Made by a program: the position numbers and the translations under genes. Shown here one piece after another: positions 12,800-23,720 of a stretch of 64,000 nt of DNA. The notes beneath the pieces were generated by a model. It was not told the DNA's origin. It was given only the letters and a program-made list of their open reading frames with translations, and searched no databases. The stretch spans positions 33,129,129 to 33,193,128 of the forward strand of contig NC_052016.1 of the NCBI RefSeq assembly GCF_015832195.1, given 5' to 3'. Numbering within the stretch: position 1 is the stretch's first letter; each line of letters starts with the position of its first letter. Source of the DNA: Motacilla alba alba. Its lineage: Eukaryota > Chordata > Aves > Passeriformes > Motacillidae.

Positions 12800-13070
12800 T
12801 AAAATTAAAATGGAGAAGAAAAAGTCATTTCACACATTTAATGGCATAATGAAGTCTTTTTAATGTAATTTTCTTTACTCTTCTGATTACATATTCACAA
12901 AGAGGATCTTCACTTCCATCTTTATTAGGCACTGTGTTTGTCATCATTATGGGTTAAGTATTTTCATAAACATTTGATGAATATTAACCATTTAAAATAA
13001 AAAATAACAGTTTATTCTCACTGCAATGACTACTGCACATGGAGATATTAATATCAGAGCAAGTCATATG
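12800..13070. promoter_or_regulatory. possible conserved AT-rich non-coding block
   Basis: The block is AT-rich without simple repeats. It contains 'tttaatggcataatgaag', 'catcattatgggttaag' and 'gaatattaaccatttaaaat', with several ATTA/TAAT homeodomain cores. Such uninterrupted AT-rich sequence in an otherwise mixed region is typical of vertebrate conserved non-coding elements, but only cross-species alignment can show it. Confidence 0.25.
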
Positions 13071-16000
13071 AAATTACACACAGTCCTGTCCCTGTGTGCA
13101 GGGAAGAAGTGCAGAGGCAGGGAGGAGAGAGACTCAACCTAGCAACAGGCTGAGGGGCTTGCAAAGCTGGATCCTATCTAGACTTTTGATAGGAACTGAC
13201 CAGATGACCCCAAAAAGACTACTCAATTGCCCTATAAGAGACTGGGTGGTCCTGGATCCTTTCTACAAGTATGAAAATAACAGGCTGTTTCCTTGTTTCT
13301 TTTCTAACCTGACTGCAGTCTTCTCTTCCCAGTGTTTGCAAGGGGCTAATCCAGCCCAGGTTTGAGTGTAACAGCTTGGTGAATTTATATGCTGTCTCTA
13401 GCTGGCGCAAATGTCCTAACAAACACAATTTTAAATGTGGTCTGTTATCTACAGCAGGGAAATGGCTTCCTAAAACAAACAGTTCCAGAGCCAAGTGCGC
13501 CAGAAAGAGGAGGAATAAATACCACAAAAGACGGTCCAGCAAAAAGAGGTTGCCTGGAGTTGGGTAAAACCATAATCTGGTTAATCTGGTTTTAAACACA
13601 GCAGAAAAGTGCAGACATGACATTTTGTGTCAATACAATAACTGCACTAGTTATAATGAAATTATAGCTATGTTTCATTTTGATCCTTTATTTTTATTAA
13701 GAAAGTTTATTTCTCAACAACTGAGTAATTTTTCGAAAGAAAAATGATTATGTGTACTGTTTAAACATTGTCTAACCTCTTTCTTCCATCCTGGTTCTCT
13801 TTCGTTTGTTCCATTTTCCTTCCCCCAATCAATAAAATAAAAACATCAGTGATGACATCCTAATTTCACAGCATCAGGTGAAAGCTCATTTCTAACAGAA
13901 AGCTCATTTCTAACAGAAGGCTACTGTAGCACAAAATTCCTGACCTGTTTCATGTGACCTGTTCCTTTGCTTACTCAGAGGAAACAGGAGGCAGCTGATA
14001 CCCTGGGGCTCTCCCCACCTGTAAACCAATTTTAGATAGCAGGCCCTTTCTCACTCTTTCCCAAACGTGCCAACTCGTTCTGAGAGTAAGGAGCCATAAA
14101 GCAGTTGTTGAGGTTTTTTTAAGAAAAAGAAATATGCAAAAGGTGAGAGGAAAGGTCCACCTATGCATCTTAGAGTGCCTCTTCCCACCTCCCCAAAGAG
14201 CAGAGCAATATTGCCAGTGCTGACAAATGTTATTACAAGGGCTGATGGGGGAAGGAGCAGAGAGTTACTCTTTTTTGCCTTCCCAACCATAAACTGGGTC
14301 ACTTTAATTAAATCCTCTAGGTAGGGGATACATAACAGAAGTGTAAAGAGCCCGAAGGCCCAATTCAAAAGATTGCAACTCATCGCTGACTGGAGAGGGT
14401 TAACAGAAGAATTACTGGTGGATGTTTAATTAGGATTTGTGGGATGGGGATTGAGCATTAGACTGGGGTTTGTTTAGGGCTCATGTGTGCTCAAGCACCG
14501 AGGTAATTTCACATTGTGCATCGCTGTGTCCTTCGCAGAGCTCAGCCGGTGCTGAGCAGGAGCTGGAGTAAAAGCTCCACCTGGAGACAGCCGGAGCTTG
14601 CCTGCTTCCCTGCATGCTTGCAGAGGATGCTGCTGGCGGGGATTTTCTGAGAGAGCAGGGAGCCAGGATCCCTCATCCCCAGAATTAGCTGCTTGCTTCT
14701 CCTAGGCTGCAGCCTTAGCATTTCCCTTCCTTCCGGCACTTAGCGCCTCTAATTCCCTGGTCCTATGAGGAGCCGGGCACTGCTGTGTGTGAGCAGCAAT
14801 TGCTGGCCTGCAGCAGGGATAGATGGACAACTCGAGTCAAAGCCTCCTGCCACTCCCTGGCCACCATTCATGGGAGAGGGCTGCTGCCTTAGGGCTGCAT
14901 TTGAATCTGGACCACGTGCAGCCTCACTGCCAGTTACCCACTCCCAGGATTAGGCAGACACCCCCTTGCTCAGTGAGCCTTTCCTGCAGGCTGCAACCTG
15001 CCAGAGCCAAAATGATGCTGTCTCCAAGCAGAGGACCTCATCCTTCCCTGCAGTCACAGGAGAGGCTTTTCTGAGAAACCTCTTTGGTTTGAGGCTCCTT
15101 TTCAAACCCCTCTGTCTAATTTGCAACACCTTACAACTGACTGCTTTCCCAAGAATGCTGCTGAGGTCCCTGGTACAGGAGGACAAGCAAGGAAGCAAGA
15201 TGTAGCTCCCAGGAACAACTCACCCCTCCCTGTCTGTGATGGGTTTTGAAATCCTGATCTGAACAGAAGTTTGCAGCTTGGCATAATAACTCGGTGCCAG
15301 GACTGAGGTGTAAACTTCTGTTAAGCCTCAGGGTTTTGGGTCCTATGAAACAAATGGATCCTATTTTTCCGGGCTAGTGGTTTATAAAGGCACAGGGTTG
15401 CTCCAGTAACTGGAACTCAGCTGTCTACATTATCAAACGGCTGGCTTGGCCCCTGGCATGGTTTTGGCCTAGGGCAGCCAGCAGCATCCCAAAAGACTCC
15501 TGGGCATGACCAGTGATTTTACGTAGGCCAGAGATCCTTTCCATAGGCAGTTTGTACACAGCTGCCTTGGGCTGCAGGGAAGGAGAACTTTGATGCATGG
15601 AAGCAGAATGCTACAGGCCAAGCAGCATCAATATCAGGGACTGTTTCTGGAAACATATCTAATCCCCTGGTACAAAGGCAGTTTTTTTCACCAGAAGTCT
15701 GTTTAGAACCACTCAAAAGAGAAAAGGAAAAACTCCTTCTCAGGCAGGTTCTCCTCAGCTGGGCTTAGCCTCATAAAGGAGGGGGATCCTCTCTTGCACA
15801 TGTATAGTGCCTTTCAAACAGGTAGGGAATAACCTGATCAAGTCCATCTTAGAAGGAGAACAAAGAATCTTAGCCATGGAAGAAAAAGTCTTCTGTGCTA
15901 TTAGAAAGTGGGTGTTGTAGAACCTGGGTGACAAGAACAGAGGTGACCAGGGAAGCATTCAGGTCTGGCTTGTATGCCCATTTCTGAGAAGTAAGGTTCA

Positions 16001-17637
16001 CTATCATTAAATAATCTTAAACTACACTGGTTTGTTGATAGTGGAAACCAAGCCCTTGTATGTTATTAGTCAGCAGATGATGTACAAATGTGATGTCAGG
16101 AACCAATCCAGTATGACCCATGGCAAGAAGGAGAATGATTAAACAGGGAAATGAAACAGAGGTGAGAAATGCCACAAAAGAGTCAGTACAGAGGGACTCA
16201 CATCCTCAGCAGCACTGGAGAAAAAGACCACAGGAACAAGCTTTGCCAAGGAAAAAAAATAATAAAGCAGTGAGTCTGTAAACAGAGCTGATCATGGGGG
16301 ATAAAGATGAAATGGAAGCAGACTTTTTTAGTATCTCAATCAGAGAGAAAAAAGTGACAAGAACTGACTGAGAGGCTGAAAAGTGAGTGATATGCTATTG
16401 CCAAGAATAATGCTCAAAACACTGTAACAGCTGATAGAGGTATGAGCATCGTGAACCCAGACAGAGTAAGACTTCAGAGACATCTCTCGGTTAAAGGGAA
16501 AAAACAACCAACAATCTCACCAAAAGCCAGAGCAGCAGAAAAGGGAGCAGATGTTCATGCTGGGAGCACCAGACTCCACAGGCATCTTCAGAGACTGATG
16601 GTGAAAAGGCAGGTGAGCCTCCACCCTGGAATACAAATGCAGGAGAGTCTGCCCTTACCCCAGCATACACACAGTGAGCCCTCACCTTGGTTTATTCTTG
16701 TCTGGGACAAATTCTGTCCCTGAAGGACTAACCCAGAAGGACCAAAAAAAAATCCCTTTCACTTCCTAACCCTTCACATCAGTGCAAGATATAGGGTGTT
16801 TTGCCCTTCTCTGCTTTCCTGCTGTTTCTCTGTACCAGTATCCTAATTTCCAACAATGTTGTTAAGACTCAACCCAGCAGGTTCTAGGTTTTTAATTTAA
16901 AAAAATAAAAATAAAAAGCAGTGTATCAGACTCCTCCCAGAAAGAATAACAAGTAACTTTCTTTATCAAAGGAAGTTGAAGCTCTTTTCTTATTCTCCAC
17001 TTAAGGTTCAGCCTCCACCTTTTACTGGCCCACTCAACCTGCTTGTACAGCTGGCTTCAGGCAGAAGCCTTTTAACCTGGTCTGATAAGGGCATCTTCTG
17101 CTTCAGTCCCTTCAGGCAGCTGGACAGGAGGACAAACCACCTCTGTCAGATGTGCACCATGAAATGTGAAGATACCCAAGTTATGCCCAAGCAAGCTCAG
17201 GTTTCTGTATCAGTGTGCAGCCATGTAGAGAAACACCTTTGGGAAACTGGCCCTGGCTAGCTAACCACGCTTGCAACACAGTACCCAGGAGACCTGTCAG
17301 CTTCCAGAACTGCCTGGCTCAGCTTTCCTTTGGGTGTCTCTTCAGGATTCATTAGGGTGTCACACAAACACACTTGCAGTACAAAGGTCTCAAATGATTT
17401 ACAGTCTCCAGCAACCCAGCACAAGGCTTAGCACAGACCTTGGGAGGAGGTTCCTCTGCTGATGGTGGGTATATTTTTATTTATTCTTTTATGCATATAT
17501 ACATTGTTGTGCATAATTAATGCTTCCACAGTGTATTTTGACCTTGCCCATGACTTTTATTTTTCCCACTGCATCTCAGCATCTCTCTTACCTTAACATG
17601 TGACAGTTTATTTCTTCTTTTTCTCCTTACAGTCAAC
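13071..17637. other. unique non-coding sequence, GC-richer around 14.5-15.2 kb
   Basis: No gene is supported. A 134-codon minus-strand frame at 13,219-13,623 and a 110-codon one at 14,051-14,383 show no known motif. The segment 14,540-15,200 is richer in G+C and has many short overlapping frames, as such composition produces by chance. A TATA-like 'tttataaagg' lies at 15,381. An A-rich run is at about 16,897-16,916. Confidence 0.5.
13880..13915 (+). repeat. 18-bp perfect tandem duplication
   Basis: The unit 'gaaagctcatttctaaca' occurs at 13,880-13,897 and again at 13,898-13,915. The identity is complete, so the duplication is either recent or kept intact by chance. Confidence 0.9.
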
Positions 17638-17824
17638 CATCCTCTCTCCCCATCTCTCTCCCCCTTCAGATTAGACCACTTTCTCACGTCTTTGCAATCC
17701 TCCCCTCTCTCTCTTTTCCCCTTCACTCCATCTCCCTTGCTTCCCTCCTTCTTTTGTCTCTCCCTCCTTCCCTCCTTCCTCAGCATCGGCGACCCACCCC
17801 ACCTCCCTCTCTCTCCCTCTCCTG
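17638..17824 (+). repeat. long polypyrimidine (C/T) tract
   Basis: Nearly 190 bp consist mainly of CT, CCTT and CTCC runs, interrupted by a few purine islands near 17,670-17,700 and 17,780-17,795. Mirror-symmetric pyrimidine tracts of this type can form triplex (H-DNA). The open frames across it are compositional artefacts rich in Ser, Pro and Leu. Confidence 0.75.
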
Positions 17825-19739
17825 TCAGCAAAGCAGTTTATCGGCAGTTGCAGTCTCATCTATCAGTCCAATTCATCTTTCCCTGCAGCCTTTGGGGGCA
17901 GAGCAAGAGGAAAAACCACAAGCTGCCTTCCTAAAGAAACCAGTGGCAGCCACAGGCATTAATATGAGAAGCTTGAGAAGGTGTCGTTTTTCACTCAAGC
18001 TGACATTTAAGCTGTTTCATAAATATGAAATCAAACCAAGGGCCCAGATGGGCCTCCACCCCCTCCTCTTTTGACTAAGAGCGGTTGTGATACTCCCTTC
18101 ACCAGCTTAAAAAAAGGGGATGACAGGAGCAAATCCCTGGGGAATGAAGGATGGAAGGAGCAACTGTTTTCAGTGATGGCACCTGTGCTGTTTACACTAG
18201 TTTTATCAAAGAGACACCAACCAGTAAAGGAGAGCCATCAGTCACTATTGGTGGTGGCAGGTGGGATTTCCCTCTGAGTGCACAAGGCAATGGGGTGGAT
18301 ATTTCTTCTGCTATTCCCACAAGGGACAGTTGTTCTCTTTCCATCAACAGCTCTCTTATCACCATCACTGTTTCACACATATGTAGAGCCTGATTTCATG
18401 GGAGAATCTCTGTTTCTGGTCCTGCTAGAAATCTGGCTTGCTTACACCACCCCAGTCCCTATGCAGCCTGTTGTGCCATCATAGGTGTGCAACACCTGGA
18501 CCACAGCACATCCCTGGGAACCAGTGCAGATTTTAGGATTATTTACTGGACCAGTTGGAAGGGCTGCAACCTCACTCTTCTTTCCACTCCCATTAGGAAG
18601 GAATTCCTTTCACAGCTGGGATGAGGAAGAGGTGTTATAGGTATTTGTTAATGATCACAGATTGCAGGAGCAAGGGAAAGAATGTAAATCCTGCTGCCTC
18701 TTTCTCTTGGTATGATAAGGACGGTCTCTGAGTTTGTCTGGTCTCTGTTTTGTTTTTCCCATCCTGCTAGCACTGCTTCACCCCTCTGTCCCTGAAAATC
18801 TTTACCATGCTTGTGGGCAAGGGGAGAGAGCCACAGCCCCAGGAAACCAGCAATGGATTTGACACCTTTAGATATGCTGGTAGATATCACTGGCAGTGAT
18901 ACAGCTCCTTGAGACCCAGGCATTAATTACACATACCCTGGAATTGCTTGCCAGCCTCTCTAGGGTGTGATAGGAGAAAGTGACCTTCTGGGGCTCTGAG
19001 CTGTGCCTCTTGGTTTCACCATGTCATATGGGCTCATTCCTCAACACCATGTGCTCAGAGCACCTCACACTGCTGCCCCTACTGCAACCCTTGGGCTACA
19101 TGGCCAGTCTACTCTCTTCTGCTGAACCAAAACCATCTGATTCTCAGGACAAGTTTAGCTGACCACTTTTGTGAGAATCACAAGCTTCAATTAAACTAGC
19201 TTTTCTCCTTCCCTTGTGTATGACCCAATTAAGAACTTACAGACCATAACTGTGTCATCCTCCCCCCCCCCCCACCCCCCATCTCCATTTATCTAGACTG
19301 AACAGGGCAGGCTCCTTTCCTCTGGTATGGTGGGATTGCTCTTCCCTGATCATACAGGTTTTCCATATCGCCATTTGCTACAGTTTTAATGCTCTCTTGC
19401 AAACGATTGGCAAGAATAACTCTGACTGTTCCAGATGATACCTACACCTCCTTATACAACCACCACCATACTCCACGGTGTCTGTCATGTGCTCCTCCCA
19501 TGGAACACATCCTCACATTCAACTTGTGAGCTCATAGTTGAGCTGTGATTGATGGCTACAAGCCAGCCTGTCTCCTGTGTTCTTGTTTTAAACTGATATG
19601 TTTTCAGTGTGCAGGTGAAACACTTGCTCACAGAGCCCAAATCTGTGGCCTTGCATATCGTGTTGCTGCATTTCCTCACATTCCTGTTAACATCATCTCC
19701 ACAAAACCTTGTGTGATATTTTGGTGGTCCTAAGCATTG
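17825..19739. other. unique non-coding sequence
   Basis: No gene is seen. Several 60-106 codon frames run in both strands with no family resemblance. A C12-A-C6 run lies at 19,262-19,280. Confidence 0.5.
19262..19280 (+). repeat. poly-C tract (C12 A C6)
   Basis: Twelve Cs, one A and six Cs. On the opposite strand this is a G-run that could stack into a quadruplex. It may also vary between reads. Confidence 0.85.
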
Positions 19740-20690
19740 TTGATGCTGCCTGTTAATCCACTCCTAATTTTAGGACAAAAGTTATTATTAAAACAAATTT
19801 TCCCAAGACCAAGCTTAAGAACTTGCCTAGAAACATCTTGCCAGCAGAGCTGCCTCCTTCCCTTCTTACACCAATTCCTAACTCACCTCACAACCCTTGT
19901 ACTAATCCTCATCTTCTCTCATTTAACTAATAATTTCCCAGGTGGCACCAAACCAAATTTTAATGAAGTACAGATAGAGAAGATCTACTACTTTTCCCTT
20001 GTCTAGAACATCAGTTACCTTATCAAAGACAGATATCGAGTTAGTCCGGCACAATCTCTTTTTGATAATGGCATATTGCACTATATCCCATTTTCTATTC
20101 CATGTCTTCAATTATTCTTTCTGACATAATTTGCTCTGAATCCATCTATGCCCTTGAGGCCAAAATAACAAGTCCATGGCTGCCTAGATTGCTCTCCCCC
20201 ACTTTCTTAAATATGGGTACCACATTTGCTATTATCCAGGCAGAGGAACCCCCAGTGATTGGACAGATTTATTAAAAATCCCATCTACCAGGCCTGCAAT
20301 TTCATGGGCCTATTTTTTTTAGTGTCTGGGGAATGTGGTTTCCTAACCTCCCTTGTTTGAGCACACTAAGCTCTCTGAATTGCTTCCATCTTGCATGCAA
20401 TCATGGCCCTTTCAATACACTTATTCCCATTAGTCCATCTTACTTTGCCCCCACACTCTATATCCCTGCTCTTAGGGGCAAAGTAGCCCTCTTGTTTAGA
20501 ACTGCGCAGATTTTTCCCACTACATGCAGAGGTTCCAGTTATTTTTTTCATTTGTAGTCTTAAGGATCCTTCTGTTGTTTCATTTCCTTTGCAGGAACAG
20601 ACTCAGTTTGACTACTAGCAACTGTCACTTCATCCCTGCACTTTCTGACCTCCCATGACATACCTTTCTTTGCTACTTAATCCCCTTTTC
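19740..20690 (-). mobile_element. ancient CR1 LINE, reverse-transcriptase segment, antisense
   Basis: On the minus strand, conceptual translation gives a stretch matching the non-LTR reverse-transcriptase N-terminal motif: residues WIIANVVPIFKK at 20,238-20,203. Further on, at about 20,029-19,937, is a decayed 'VFDKVTDVLDKGK' plus 'LLYLYF' block that aligns with the family's 'DKVTDFLDKG...DLIYLDFSKAFD' region. Upstream (20,320-20,690) are antisense blocks of the connection to the endonuclease, such as 'tgacctcccatgacatacctttctttgctact'. Stops and frameshifts are frequent and the conserved Asp/Ala-Phe of the 'SKAFD' motif is lost, so it is dead. The 3' part of the element is missing on the low-coordinate side. 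Confidence 0.82.
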
Positions 20691-21689
20691 GAGGCTGCCT
20701 TGATGTGCAGGTGGCCTAGGTGGTTATCAAGTGCAGCAGACTGCTGGGGGGTAGTAAAAGGTCCACAGGCCTATGGCTTTCTTGGCTTATGCCAAGCTCT
20801 GCAGAGCTGGCCTTGCTGTGATTACCAACACGAATGGGGGCAGGGCAGCTGCCTCTGCTGCAGGAAAATGTCCCTTAAACACTGGGAAATACTTCTCCTA
20901 CCCTTTGCTCCTCTGGATGTCAGTCAGAGAAGAGACTTAGACCTTCCTCTCAGATCCCACTCCTAGTTCTGATTCTTTGCTTGCCCTCTCCAAGGCAGGA
21001 ATCCCCCTTTCACACTTGTGAAGCTGTGGCCTGAGAGGCACAGATGGGTGTCTGCTTTGTGTTCAAAAGTAGATACATGGCACTTTGGTAACTCCTTTGG
21101 AGGCAGAGGGAAACAGACACAGATTTGCATTTTGAGATGACAGCTATTGAGTGATTGACATGTGTCAGGGAGAGAGGAAGGCTCCTTTCTCTAACTACAG
21201 TTGCCTTAAAATACTCACAACTCCTTTGCAGCCTCACAGCTCCTCTTGTATTCACTCACCTCACATCTGCTCGGCAGTGCCACCACAAATGATTTCTTTG
21301 ATCTTTGTATTTAGGGATGGCAGCATTCAGAAATTTGTTAATACTGTAGACTACGTGCTGCTTCTGCCCTCCTCTGTTCCTTCTAGGTTCTCTGCTTGTG
21401 GCTGCAACATTTTGATAGTTAAGATTTTAAAAATAGTTGCTCATTCATCTCTTCCAGGTTTACTCTCTTTTCCTAGGATGCAAATTACAAATCATTTTGC
21501 AGTACCTGCTTGAATGTATTATTTAAATGCATTATGCTGCTCCTCCTCCTTTAAAGTCTCTAATTTCCCAAATCCAGCTGATTTACTGTTTTCTTTGCTT
21601 ACAAAAAAAAAAAAAAAAGTCCTTTGGAAATAAAAGGGAACTCACATTCATGATTCATTCTTATTTATCTGACCACTAATTCTGAACTA
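20691..21689. other. non-coding sequence between two CR1 relics
   Basis: No gene is visible. This may hide further eroded CR1 sequence or unique sequence; I cannot tell. A 16-A run lies at 21,603-21,618. Confidence 0.45.
21603..21618 (+). repeat. A16 homopolymer
   Basis: Sixteen As lying about 70 bp before the 3' end of the antisense CR1 that follows. Confidence 0.85.
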
Positions 21690-22890
21690 AAACATATAGC
21701 TGTAGGACTTGAAGGGACCTTGAGAGCTCATATAGTCCATCTCTGCCTCAAGCAGTGATCAGCTGTCCAGACCTCCATCACTCCTGACAGGCATGTGTTT
21801 AACCTGCTCATTTAAACAGTTCACTGGCAAACTCCAGGACCTCCCCAAGCAATCTGTTCCTTGTATTACTTTCCCCTCACCTCAAAAAAGTGTTCCCCAA
21901 TGTCTCATCTAAATCTCTTTTTCTGCAATTTAAGGCCATTATTACTTGTCCTCTGCCATGGATGCAAAGAAAAGGTTATTGTCTTCATGGCAGCTTCCTC
22001 CTTCCTCATAAACCCTTTGAGACCTCTCTTCCCAGGCTAAGCAGCTCCTAGTTCGTTCAATCTTTCCTCACTATTTGTGGTTTCTAAAACTCTGAGAATT
22101 CTTTGTTTTGTTTTCTGGAATGAAGCCCAGGAAACCTGCATCTTTCTTAAAATGTAACATCCAAAACTTGATGGAGTTGAGTCTGAAGGATTACTTCACG
22201 TATCTTACACATGATGCTCCTGTTTATATATCCCAGCATGTGTTTGCTTTCTTTGCAACAGGTGATTTACTATTATTGACTCACAGGCAGTTTGTGATCC
22301 ACTGTAACCCTCTATATCCTTCTCAGCAGAACTATACCCAGCTGCTCCCATGTTGTGCTGGTATTATTGATTGCTTCTGACTAGCTCGTACTCAGCTTCA
22401 TTGACTTGCATCTCTTTTTTTTTTTTCAGATTATTTCTCCAATTCATCCAGGTAATTTTGAATTTTGATCCTGTTCTCTCTACAATGTATATGATTTTCA
22501 ACAGGGTATTTATTGTATCATTTATTAAGGGCATGCCTTATTCCAAAACCTAAGTCATTAGAGACCATGGTGCCTGCCTGGATGCATCCTTCTAGTCAGC
22601 CAGTGAGTCACTGATAACTGTTTCACAAGTGCAGTTTTTCAAACAGTTTGGAATCCATATCATAGTAATTTCATCCAGGCTGCATTGCTCTAGCCTGCTA
22701 ATGGAAGTCTCACATAAGACAGTGTCAAAACCTAACAAGTCAAGGTGCTTTGTCGTTATCTACAAGGCTTGTTACCTGTCAGAGTAGGAAATCAGATTGG
22801 CTTTATACAATTTGTTCCTGACAAAATCAAATTGCCTGTTATTTACCATGTTGCTATCCAACTCATGATCAATCTATTGTTAGGTCCCAC
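21690..22890 (-). mobile_element. ancient CR1 LINE with RT C-terminus and 3' end, antisense
   Basis: The 3' end is at low coordinates: 'ggacttgaagggaccttgagagctcatatagtccat' near 21,705. Going up, minus-strand translation near 22,320-22,190 gives VTVDHKLPVSQ, then KESKHMLGYINRS, matching the CR1 'VDHKLNMSQQ...ANIMLGYINRS' region. At about 22,475-22,428 it gives RIKIQNYLDELEK followed by a stop and SE, matching the 'RIKIQNDLDKLEKWSE' region. Blocks at 22,600-22,870 follow the family further 5'. Stops and a frameshift break every motif. It is a separate copy from the one at 19.7-20.7 kb because its 3' end lies between them. Confidence 0.85.
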
Positions 22891-23720
22891 ATAAAGCTCT
22901 CCTGTAAAATTCTCTCTGCTAACTGAAATCAAGGCTACAATAGCAGCACTTTTGATGAGGCTCAGTGATTATTTGGTGATGAAGTCTTTTAGCTATCACA
23001 TTCAAGAATAACCGGGCCCTACTTTTATTAATAGTCCTTATTTTACAATCTACATTTTGGAAAATACAGCCTTCTAAACTGACTCAATTCCCAGTTATAT
23101 TTCTCTTTCTTATGTCTTGAAGTGCTTCATGATCCCTTGGGCTAAAGTGCACATCCAGGATTAACATTTTTTCAGTTCCTTCCCAATGTGATTTTAACCG
23201 AAGCCTTTAGTTTGCTATAACTCATCTGCCCATCACACCCTTAATGGGCATTATCCTACCTAACTTTCTGCTTGCTTCTGTCTTTCCTGAAAACTATGTA
23301 CTCTTCAATACCTATATACCAGTCATGACTGTGACTCTAACGTATTTTTCAAATAACCAGTTTATAACACAGGTGTTTTGCTGTTTCTCATGTTCCTTAG
23401 ATTAATGTCGATGCACCTTGGCTGTTTCAGTCTAATCTTGCTGATTTTCCCAGCTAAACTGTATACAAGTGCTCCCCAAACATTATCACTAGTTTCACTA
23501 ATGTTCCAGTCAACATTCGTGTTCTCATTTTCATTGCCTTTTTGTTTCCTTCCTTGCTACACATCCATCTATTGTTATATACTCTTTTACTCATGTTGCT
23601 CTCTCTGTGTTTTAAACAACAATAAAAAAAAACAAACAAAAAACCCAACCAAAAAAAAACCCACAAAGACAAACAGTGTACAAGACTTTCCTGAACTTTC
23701 ACTCTCTTTCCTAGACTAAA
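22891..23720 (-). mobile_element. possible 5' continuation of the CR1 copy
   Basis: The sequence stays pyrimidine-rich and antisense-looking, with blocks such as 'cctatataccagtcatgactgt' and 'catgttccttagattaatgtcgatg' that remind me of the 5' part of sauropsid CR1. The match is weak. The 113-codon plus-strand frame at 23,378-23,719 would then be an antisense artefact. A short A-rich stretch of AAAC-like units lies at 23,622-23,662. Confidence 0.35.

Noticed and set aside
17517..18074. Arg/Glu/Gly-rich minus-strand and Ser/Pro-rich plus-strand frames
   Set aside because: Both are created by the polypyrimidine tract and have no independent support.
23378..23719. 113-codon plus-strand frame with hydrophobic and Lys-rich ends
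   Set aside because: It lies in pyrimidine-rich antisense sequence next to a CR1 copy and ends in an AAAC/A-rich repeat, so its Phe/Ser/Lys content is compositional.
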